Of a DNA stretch of 11,185 nucleotides, positions 5,443 to 11,185 are shown piece by piece. This DNA comes from a bacterium. GTDB taxonomy: Bacteria; Planctomycetota; J058; JAJDCP01. Below the pieces are notes generated by a model. The model saw only the letters and a program-made list of their open reading frames with translations. It searched no databases and was not told the origin of the DNA. The position numbers were made by a program, and so were the translations under genes. The stretch spans positions 1 to 11,185 of the forward strand of contig JAUIEM010000337.1 in NCBI GenBank assembly GCA_030428695.1, given 5' to 3'. Each line of letters starts with the position of its first letter. The first letter of the stretch is position 1.

Positions 5443-6126
5443 ATGCCCGACACCCTGACCGTCCCGCGCCGCTTCCGCGGCCCGCCCGACTCGGGCAACG
5501 GCGGCTACTGCTGCGGACTGCTCGCCGCGCGCCTCGACGGCGACGCCGAGGTCACCCTGCGCAGCCCGCCGCCCCTCGATCGCCCCCTGCGCCTCGAAGC
5601 AGGCGAGACGCTGACCCTGTACGACGGTCCGACCCTGGTCGCCGAGGCCCGGGCCCGCCCGCTCGAGCTGACGCCGCCCGCGCCCGTCTCCGTCGCCGAG
5701 GCGAGGGAAGGGGCCGCGCGCTACACCGGCTTCTCCGGCCACGCCTTCCCGACCTGCTTCGTCTGTGGTCCCGAGCGGGAGGAGGGGGACGGCCTGCGCG
5801 TCTTCGCCGGCCGCACGCGGGAGGACGGTCCGGTCGCGGCGCCCTGGATACCCGCCCTGGGCTTCGGCGCCGAGACCCCCGCGCCGATCGTCTGGGCCGC
5901 GCTCGACTGCCCCGGCTACTTCGCCCTGGCCCGGGAGCCGGTGCCCGCCCTGCTCGGCCGCATGCATGGGAGCCTGCGCGCCCCGGTGCGGGGCGGCGAG
6001 GAGCACGTCGTGGTCGGCTGGGAGCTCGGCCGCGAGGGCCGCAAGCTGTTCGCGGGGACGGCCCTGTTCGACGCGGCGGGGACGTTGTGCGCCCTCGCCC
6101 GGCAGACCTGGATCGTGCTCGGCTGA
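5443..6126 (+). CDS. Hotdog-fold thioesterase-like protein
   Basis: A 227-aa cytoplasmic protein. The N-terminal stretch FRGPPDSGNGGYCCGLLAARL (11-31) has the Gly-rich turn and central helix seen in hotdog-fold thioesterase-like proteins. A second half begins after AFPTCFVCGP (101-110), followed by GDGLRVFAG, VAAPW and VWAALDCPG (150-158). The size and two-part layout fit a double-hotdog protein related to acyl-CoA thioesterases, although no catalytic Asp/Glu has been verified and the substrate is unknown. The Cys pair C105/C108 (CFVC) could bind metal or form a disulfide. ATG 5443 is chosen because GGAGGA (5430-5435) precedes it at 7-nt spacing. A TTG at 5380 in the same frame lacks a ribosome binding site. 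The gene converges on the Ig-like gene with only 12 bases between stops. Fold assignment is moderate, from recognised family motifs. Confidence 0.78.
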   Translation: MPDTLTVPRRFRGPPDSGNGGYCCGLLAARLDGDAEVTLRSPPPLDRPLRLEAGETLTLYDGPTLVAEARARPLELTPPAPVSVAEAREGAARYTGFSGHAFPTCFVCGPEREEGDGLRVFAGRTREDGPVAAPWIPALGFGAETPAPIVWAALDCPGYFALAREPVPALLGRMHGSLRAPVRGGEEHVVVGWELGREGRKLFAGTALFDAAGTLCALARQTWIVLG

Positions 6127-6138
6127 TCGACCCGCCGC

Positions 6139-6738
6139 TCAGGCCAGCTCGACGTCTCCGTCGACCTCGAAGCGCACGTGGCAGGCCCCCGCGGGCAGGT
6201 CTTCGACCTTCGCATGACCCTCGGCGTCGAGCTTGCCGCGGCGCTCGCTGCCGTCGCCGAGGGTCAGCACGTACTCGACGCCGGCGCAGGGCTTGCCGCC
6301 GTCGGCCAGCGCGAGCTCGACCGAGTCGGTGTAGGTCAGCGCCTGCGAGCGCGCGCTCTTGCCGCCGGCGGTGCAGAGGAAGGAGTACTCGTGCAGGGGA
6401 ACCTCCGCCTCGCCGGCGTTGGTCCACTCCGCTTCGACCCGGCCGCCCTTGACCGCGCCCTGCAGCTCGAGCACGGGATCGTCCGCCGAGCCGCGCGCCG
6501 GGCACAGCACTCTGAAGACCGCCGCGCTGCCGTCGCTCAGTCCGCGGGCGTCGGCGACGAGCTTGACCGGTTGGCCGAGGGCCAGGCGCTCGAGCAGCGC
6601 GTCGTCGGCGCCGAGCCAGCGCGCGTTCTTCAGGCTCGGGCGGGGAACGACGATGGTGTACATCTGACCGGTCTTCAGGCGGGTGCCCTGGGGCTGGAAG
6701 TCGACGGTGATCCTGGCGGTCTCGGTGGCGGTGGGCAT
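6139..6738 (-). CDS. Ig-like two-domain protein resembling secretion-effector accessory modules
   Basis: A 199-aa protein without signal peptide or membrane segment. After an N-terminal segment (1-44), residues about 45-140 look like a beta-sandwich: GQPVKLVADARGLSDGSAAVF, GAVKGGRVEAEW, YSFLCTAGGKSARSQALTYTD. The C-terminal module (about 146-191) reads GKPCAGVEYVLTLGDGSERR, then GKLDAEGHAKVEDLPAGACHV. This 'x-Y-x-L-x-L-x-D-G ... G-x-L-D-x-x-G-x-A ... P-G' pattern is one I associate with Ig-like modules attached to type VI secretion or contractile-injection cargo, such as VgrG- or lysozyme-linked proteins. No such structural gene is in the window, so the link is an inference. ATG 6738 is preferred over an upstream GTG at 6789 because AGGAGA lies just before it. 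The 158-base gap upstream (6739-6896) has no recognisable promoter. Confidence 0.72.
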   Translation of the reverse strand: MPTATETARITVDFQPQGTRLKTGQMYTIVVPRPSLKNARWLGADDALLERLALGQPVKLVADARGLSDGSAAVFRVLCPARGSADDPVLELQGAVKGGRVEAEWTNAGEAEVPLHEYSFLCTAGGKSARSQALTYTDSVELALADGGKPCAGVEYVLTLGDGSERRGKLDAEGHAKVEDLPAGACHVRFEVDGDVELA

Positions 6739-6852
6739 CGGGCTTCTCCTCTGGTGCGTACACCGTAGAAGAAACACACCGCGTGCCATCTTTACGATCG
6801 TCGTCGACCGGCCCGCCAGGCCGTATCTCCAACATCAGCCCCGGAGGCTTCG

Positions 6853-6866
6853 ATGTAAAATGTAAA
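6853..6866. repeat. AT-rich tandem heptamer ATGTAAA x2
   Basis: Two back-to-back ATGTAAA copies form a 14-base AT-rich island in otherwise GC-rich DNA between the 159-aa gene and the Ig-like gene. On the minus strand it reads TTTACATTTTACAT, downstream of the 159-aa gene's stop. It may be part of a promoter for the Ig-like gene or the T-rich end of a weak terminator. Neither is demonstrated by spacing. Confidence 0.35.
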
Positions 6867-6896
6867 GCGGGGATGACGCGCCGTGCCGACAGCGCC

Positions 6897-7376
6897 TCAG
6901 CGAGGAAAGCCGAGCGCTTCGGCGATATGGCCCGCCGGCGCCGGCTTCATCCAGGCGCCGGTCTTCGGGTCGCGCATGCCTTCGAACAGCCACTTGCGGA
7001 CCTGGTTGCCCTGCTGCGAGAGCGCGTCGAGCACCTCGTGGCAGACCCCGTAGGCTTCGGGGCCCTGCTTGGCGAAGACATCGCTGCAGATGGCCGGCAG
7101 CAGCATGTTCGTGCCCTTTGCCATCTGCTCGATGACGTACACCGCCACCTTGTGCCGCGTCGCCTTGCTCGCCTTGCCTCCGCCCTTGGCGGGCGCGCAG
7201 CCGCAGCGGGCCCCGGCGAGGAGCTTCGCGAGCTGCTCGCGGACCTTGTCGACCTCGGCCAGCTTGCCCTGGTCGACCAGCGTGTGCATGGTCTGGAAGG
7301 CCTTCTGCGATGCGCGCTGCACCTCATCGATCGCTTTGTGGGTCGCGCGTTTGACCTTCTGCATCGGATCGGACAT
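6897..7376 (-). CDS. Protein of unknown function, 159 aa, downstream of carB
   Basis: A soluble, mostly helical protein with no signal peptide. Residues 1-56 are charged and helix-forming (KVKRATHKAIDEVQRASQKA ... VDKVREQLAKLL). A flexible Gly/Ala/Lys linker follows, containing CGC (58-60) and GGGKASKA. The second half (about 72-159) is another helical domain with C97 and C112, ending PAPAGHIAEALGFPR. I do not recognise a family. The ATG follows a strong GGAGGAG. The gene starts 39 bases after the carB stop on the same strand, so it is probably the last gene of the carAB transcript, though a functional tie to carbamoyl phosphate synthesis is not shown. The AA composition (Lys/Gln/Ala-rich helices) resembles phasin-like or coiled-coil proteins in general, which is too weak to name. 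Confidence 0.8.
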   Translation of the reverse strand: MSDPMQKVKRATHKAIDEVQRASQKAFQTMHTLVDQGKLAEVDKVREQLAKLLAGARCGCAPAKGGGKASKATRHKVAVYVIEQMAKGTNMLLPAICSDVFAKQGPEAYGVCHEVLDALSQQGNQVRKWLFEGMRDPKTGAWMKPAPAGHIAEALGFPR

Positions 7377-7415
7377 CGGAAGCTCCTCCGGATCTACCGG
7401 AAGTATACCGTCGGG

Positions 7416-10400
7416 TCAGAGCGTGTACTCGTCCCAGGCCTTGCACTGCAGCGCGTCGATCCGGTAGCGGCCGACGGCGTCGACAAACAGCTCGGCGATC
7501 TGCAGGTTGGTGATCAGGGACACCGAGTAGTCCGCCGCGGTGCGCCGGATCAGGTAGTCGTTCGAGAGCTCTTCCTTCTCGAAGTTCTTCGGGATGTTGA
7601 CGACCAGGTCGATCTTCCCGCCCTTGATGTAGTCGAGGGTGTTCGGCTTCTTCTCGCTGAGCGGCCAGTGCAGCAGCGTCGTCTCGATGCCGGCCCGCGA
7701 CAGGAAGTCGTGGGTGCCCTGGGTGGCGTACAGCTCGTACTTCATCTCGACCAGCTTGACGACGTTGTGCAGGAAGGCGGCCTTGCTCTCGATCGGCCCG
7801 GTCGACAGCAGGATGCTCCGCTTCGGCACGCTGTAGCCGACGGACAGGAAGGCCTTGAGGAAGGCCTCGTCCATCTCGTCCCCGAAGCAGGCCACCTCGC
7901 CGGTCGAGGCCATCTCGACGCCGAGGATGGGGTCGGCGCCCTCGAGCCGCCCGAAGGAGAACTGCGGGACCTTGACGCCGACGTAGTCGGTGTCGAACTG
8001 CTCGCTCTTCACCGGCGCGAGCTCTTCCCCCATGATCAGCCGGGTCGCGAGGTCGATCAGGTTGCACCGGAAGACCTTGGAGACGAAGGGGAAGCTGCGC
8101 GAGGCGCGCAGGTTGAGCTCGATGACGCGGATGTCGTTGTTCTTCGCCAGGTACTGGACGTTGAACGGGCCGTGGATGCGGAAGGCCTCCGCGATCGCCG
8201 CCGTGATGCGCTTGATCCGCCGCACGGTCTCGTAGTAGATCTTCTGCGGCGGGGTGACGATGGTCGCGTCGCCCGAGTGCACGCCCGCGTGCTCGACGTG
8301 CTCGGAGATCGCGTAGGCGATCAGCTCGCCGCGCTGGGCGACGGCGTCCATCTCGATCTCCTTGGCGCCGGGGATGAACTTGCTGATCACCACCGGGTAC
8401 TCGTTGGAGACCTCCGCCGCCTCGCGCAGGTAGGCCGCCAGCCGCTCGTCGTTCGGCGCGACGTTCATCGCCGCCCCCGACAGCACGTACGAGGGCCGCA
8501 CCAGCACCGGGTAGCCGACCGCGCGGGCGAAGGCCTGAGCCTCCTCGTGGCTGCTCAGCTCCTTCCAGGGCGGCTGCATGATGCCGAGCTCGTCGAGCTT
8601 GCTGCTGAACTTGTGCCGGTTCTCGGCGTTGTCGATGTCGTGGGGCGAGGTGCCGAGCACCGTGACGCCCTGCTCGTACAGCGGCATCGCGAGGTTGTTC
8701 GGGACCTGCCCGCCCATCGCGAGGATCACGCCCTCGGGCTCTTCCTTGTCGCAGATATCGAGGATGCGCTCGAGGTTGAGCTCCTCGAAGTACAGCCTGT
8801 CGCTGACGTCGTAGTCGGTGCTGACCGTCTCCGGGTTGAAGTTGATCACGATCGCGCGCTTGCCCATCGCCCGCAGGCTCTGGACGCAGTTGACGCTGCA
8901 CCAGTCGAACTCGACGCTCGAGCCGATACGGTACGAGCCGCTGCCGAGCACGATCACCGGCGGGTTCTCGCGGTCGTAGCTGACGTCGTCCTCGCTGCCG
9001 TTGTAGGTCATGTACAGGTAGTTGGTGTCGGTCGGGAACTCGCCGGCCAGCGTGTCGATCTGCTTGACGCAGGGCACGATGCCGTAGTGCTGCCGCAGGC
9101 GGCGGATGCTCAGCCCCGCGGAGCGCCGGTCGGGGCAGTCGACGACCAGGATCTGGCCGATCTGCTCGTCGCTGAAGCCGAGCTGCTTGGCGTAGCGCAA
9201 CAGGCCTTCGGGGACGTTGCGGTCGGAGAACTGGCCGAGCTTGCTCGCGACCTCGACGATGTTGCGCAGCTTGCTGAGGAACCAGCGATCGACCGCGGTG
9301 GCGGCGGCGATGCGCTCGATGCTCCAGCCCTCCTCGAGGGCCTGGGCGATCGCGAGGATGCGCCGGTCGGAGGGGTTCTTCAGCTCGGACTCGAGGTCCT
9401 CGAAGCGCATGCGGTTGCCCCAGAAGCCGGCCAGGCCGATCTCGAGCATGCGCATGCCCTTCTGGATCACCTCCTCGAACTTCCGCCCGATCGCCATCAC
9501 CTCGCCGACCGACTTCATGCCGCTGCCGAGGCGGCGGGACACCATCTTGAACTTCTTGAGGTCCCAGCGCGGCAGCTTGACGACCACGTAGTCGAGGGAG
9601 GGCTCGAAGCAGGCCTTGGTCACCCGCGTGATCGTATTCTCGATCTCGGGCAGGGTGTAGTTCAGCGCGAGCTTGGCGGCGACGAAGGCGAGCGGGTAGC
9701 CGGTCGCCTTGCTGGCGAGGGCCGAGCTGCGCGAGAGGCGCGCGTTGACCTCGATGATGCGGTAGTCGTCCGACGACGGGTCGAGGGCGAACTGGATGTT
9801 GCACTCGCCGACGATGCCGAGGTGGCGGATCATCCGGATCGAGACTTCGCGCAGCTTGTGGTACTCGGTGTTGGTCAGGGTCTGCGAGGGAGCGATGACG
9901 ATCGACTCGCCGGTGTGGATGCCGAGCGGGTCGAAGTTCTCCATGTTGCAGACGGTGATGCAGTTGTCGGCGCAGTCGCGCACGACCTCGTACTCGACCT
10001 CCTTCCAGCCCTTGAGCGACTTCTCGACCAGCACCTGGGGCGCGATCGCCAGCGCCTGCTTGACCATCGTCGGCAGGTCTTCGGCCCGGTAGCAGAAGCC
10101 CGAGCCCTGGCCGCCGAGGGTGAAGGCGGCGCGCAGGATGACCGGATAGCCCATCGTCGCGGCCGCCTCCAAGGCCTGCTCGACGGTGGTGCAGGCGAAG
10201 GACTTCGGGGTCTTCGCGCCGATCTCCTCGATCTTGTGGCGGAACATCTCCCGGTCTTCGGAGCAGATGATCGTCTCGACCGGCGTGCCGAGCACGCGGC
10301 ACTTGTACTTGGCGAGGATCCCCTTGCGGTACAGCTCGACCCCGCAGTTCAGCGCGGTCTGGCCGCCGAAGCTCAGCAGGATGCCGTCCGGTCGCTCGCG

Positions 10401-10637
10401 GTCGATCACCTTCGCGACGAACTGGGCGTCGACGGGCAGGAAGTAGACGCGGTCGGCGAGGCCTTCGGAGGTCTGGATCGTCGCGATGTTCGGGTTGACC
10501 AGGACGGTCGCGATGCCCTCTTCCTTCAGGGCCTTGATCGCCTGGGAGCCCGAGTAGTCGAACTCGCCGGCCTGCCCGATCGACAGGCCTCCCGAGCCGA
10601 GGATCAGGACTTTCTTCGGGTGGATGCGTGCCGGCAT
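7416..10637 (-). CDS. carB: Carbamoyl-phosphate synthase large subunit (CAD-like subtype)
   Basis: The 1073-aa synthetase subunit makes carbamoyl phosphate from bicarbonate, ammonia (from CarA-bound glutamine) and 2 ATP, feeding pyrimidine and arginine synthesis. Both duplicated halves are complete. Half one (about 1-400) starts KVLILGSGGLSIGQAGEFDY and has ligands Q282, E296 and N298 in GECNIQF...IIEVNARLSRSSA. The oligomerisation region is about 401-555. Half two (about 556-935) starts VIVLGSGSYRIGSSVEFDW and has Q828, E840 and N842 in VIELNLRASRSFPF. An MGS-like allosteric domain (about 940-1073) contains STGPIESK and ATQGTHDFL. Signature wording (GGLSIGQAGEFDYSGSQAIK, ACFEPSLDYVVVKLPRWDL, YRIGSSVEFDWC) is that of the eukaryotic CAD-like branch, unlike the E. 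coli-type GSGPIVIGQACEFDYSG. The start ATG lies 13 bases after the carA stop with GGAG upstream, so the two subunits are co-transcribed. Confidence 0.98.
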   Translation of the reverse strand: MPARIHPKKVLILGSGGLSIGQAGEFDYSGSQAIKALKEEGIATVLVNPNIATIQTSEGLADRVYFLPVDAQFVAKVIDRERPDGILLSFGGQTALNCGVELYRKGILAKYKCRVLGTPVETIICSEDREMFRHKIEEIGAKTPKSFACTTVEQALEAAATMGYPVILRAAFTLGGQGSGFCYRAEDLPTMVKQALAIAPQVLVEKSLKGWKEVEYEVVRDCADNCITVCNMENFDPLGIHTGESIVIAPSQTLTNTEYHKLREVSIRMIRHLGIVGECNIQFALDPSSDDYRIIEVNARLSRSSALASKATGYPLAFVAAKLALNYTLPEIENTITRVTKACFEPSLDYVVVKLPRWDLKKFKMVSRRLGSGMKSVGEVMAIGRKFEEVIQKGMRMLEIGLAGFWGNRMRFEDLESELKNPSDRRILAIAQALEEGWSIERIAAATAVDRWFLSKLRNIVEVASKLGQFSDRNVPEGLLRYAKQLGFSDEQIGQILVVDCPDRRSAGLSIRRLRQHYGIVPCVKQIDTLAGEFPTDTNYLYMTYNGSEDDVSYDRENPPVIVLGSGSYRIGSSVEFDWCSVNCVQSLRAMGKRAIVINFNPETVSTDYDVSDRLYFEELNLERILDICDKEEPEGVILAMGGQVPNNLAMPLYEQGVTVLGTSPHDIDNAENRHKFSSKLDELGIMQPPWKELSSHEEAQAFARAVGYPVLVRPSYVLSGAAMNVAPNDERLAAYLREAAEVSNEYPVVISKFIPGAKEIEMDAVAQRGELIAYAISEHVEHAGVHSGDATIVTPPQKIYYETVRRIKRITAAIAEAFRIHGPFNVQYLAKNNDIRVIELNLRASRSFPFVSKVFRCNLIDLATRLIMGEELAPVKSEQFDTDYVGVKVPQFSFGRLEGADPILGVEMASTGEVACFGDEMDEAFLKAFLSVGYSVPKRSILLSTGPIESKAAFLHNVVKLVEMKYELYATQGTHDFLSRAGIETTLLHWPLSEKKPNTLDYIKGGKIDLVVNIPKNFEKEELSNDYLIRRTAADYSVSLITNLQIAELFVDAVGRYRIDALQCKAWDEYTL

Positions 10638-10650
10638 GGCGTCTCCGGTG

Positions 10651-11185
10651 TCAGGCTTTCTTGGATTGCGCGACCTGCGCGCAGAAGTCGTGGATCAGGA
10701 AGCGGGTGTCGGTCGGCCCGCCGCAGGCCTCGGGGTGGAACTGGACGCCAGCGAAGGGCAGGCGGGCGTGGCGGATGCCCTCGTTCGTGCCGTCGTTGGC
10801 GTTCTTGTAGGTCTCGATCCAGTCTTCGGGGAGGCTCTCGGCGTCAAGGGCGAAGCCGTGGTTCTGGCTCGTGATGTAGCAGCGCTTCGACTCGGTGTTC
10901 TGGCAGGGCTGATTGTGCGAGCGGTGGCCGTACTTCAGCTTGAAGGTGCGCCCGCCCGCCGCCAGCCCGAGCAGCTGGTTGCCGAGGCAGATGCCGAAGA
11001 TCGGCTTCTCCCGCGTGAAGGCCTGCCGCAGATGGGCGACGGTCGCCTCGCACAGGGTCGGGTCGCCCGGCCCGTTGGAGATGAACAGCCCGTCCCATTC
11101 CAGGGCGTTGAAGTCGCAATCCCAGGGCACCCGCACGATCTCGACGTCGTTCTCGAGGAAGCAGCGGACGATGCTGTTCTTGACC
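10651..11185 (-). CDS. carA: Carbamoyl-phosphate synthase small subunit, glutaminase (partial, C-terminal part)
   Basis: The reading frame is open to the right window edge, so about the N-terminal half is missing; 177 C-terminal codons are present. It is a class I glutamine amidotransferase that releases ammonia for CarB. Visible are SNGPGDP (oxyanion strand), the nucleophile motif GICLGNQLLG containing the catalytic Cys, and TSQNHGFA. GVQFHPE carries the catalytic His and Glu, followed by AGGPTDT-like GGPTDTRFLIHDF. The stretches KYGHRSHNQP and NANDGTNEGI are typical of the CAD/CPSII-like glutaminase branch, matching the CarB subtype. The motif has Asn where GICLGHQ is more usual. A GTG at 11136 is internal to the conserved domain and is not the start. 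Confidence 0.95.
   Translation of the reverse strand, partial: VKNSIVRCFLENDVEIVRVPWDCDFNALEWDGLFISNGPGDPTLCEATVAHLRQAFTREKPIFGICLGNQLLGLAAGGRTFKLKYGHRSHNQPCQNTESKRCYITSQNHGFALDAESLPEDWIETYKNANDGTNEGIRHARLPFAGVQFHPEACGGPTDTRFLIHDFCAQVAQSKKA

Noticed and set aside
6739..6789. Earlier GTG start for the Ig-like protein.
   Set aside because: No ribosome binding site precedes it, whereas AGGAGA is well placed before ATG 6738.
7324..10302. A 992-codon open frame on the minus strand in another frame of carB.
   Set aside because: It is Arg/Ala/Pro-rich without motifs and lies entirely inside the intact carB gene.
6783..10874. A 1363-codon open frame on the plus strand, antisense to carA, carB and the 159-aa gene.
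   Set aside because: Its translation is a low-complexity Val/Asp/Leu/Arg/His-rich string with no domain, as expected opposite a GC-rich gene with G/C third positions. The minus strand encodes full-length conserved CarB.
1..11185. CRISPR arrays, tRNA/rRNA genes, insertion sequences or attachment sites.
   Set aside because: No regularly spaced repeats, cloverleaf or rRNA-like sequence, transposase/integrase motifs or terminal inverted repeats were seen.

Overview
The window is very GC-rich, densely coding DNA on both strands. Most coding third positions are G or C, and most starts have a clear GGAG/GGAGG ribosome binding site. Sec signal peptides, a lipobox lipoprotein, a peptidoglycan-binding exported protein and a sigma-54 activator point to a diderm (Gram-negative-type) bacterium. 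The CarA/CarB sequences belong to the CAD-like subtype rather than the E. coli-like one. I cannot name the organism; a Planctomycetota-like or similar high-GC environmental lineage is an inference only.

Layout. (1) 2-1525 (+): a sigma-54-dependent activator (GAF, AAA+ and Fis HTH domains) that runs off the left edge. (2) 1697-3205 (+): an exported TPR protein. (3) 3220-4399 (-): a two-gene overlapping unit, a small lipoprotein followed by a fatty acid hydroxylase/sterol desaturase-family membrane enzyme. It converges on the TPR gene across a 14-base gap with a hairpin. (4) 4535-5140 (+): an exported peptidoglycan-binding-domain protein, divergent from the lipoprotein. (5) 5148-5344 (+): a textbook sigma-54 promoter followed by a Shine-Dalgarno sequence and a 47-codon ORF of unknown function. 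(6) 5443-6126 (+): a hotdog/thioesterase-like protein. (7) 6139-6738 (-): an Ig-like two-domain protein resembling modules associated with type VI secretion or contractile-injection effectors. (8) 6897-11185 (-): carA (partial), carB and a 159-aa protein of unknown function, closely spaced and probably one operon.

How the pieces fit. The carAB block makes carbamoyl phosphate for pyrimidines and arginine. The middle of the window is mostly envelope-directed: TPR, lipoprotein, membrane hydroxylase and PG-binding protein. The most distinctive local feature is the sigma-54 promoter at 5148-5164 driving a tiny ORF. A perfect 7-bp inverted repeat masks that ORF's Shine-Dalgarno sequence, but only in transcripts that begin upstream of the sigma-54 start point. 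Apart from this and a few repeat or hairpin observations, the region looks like ordinary chromosome. I see no mobile element, CRISPR array, rRNA or tRNA gene. No gene-free stretch exceeds 300 bases; the longest, 1526-1696, is described below.
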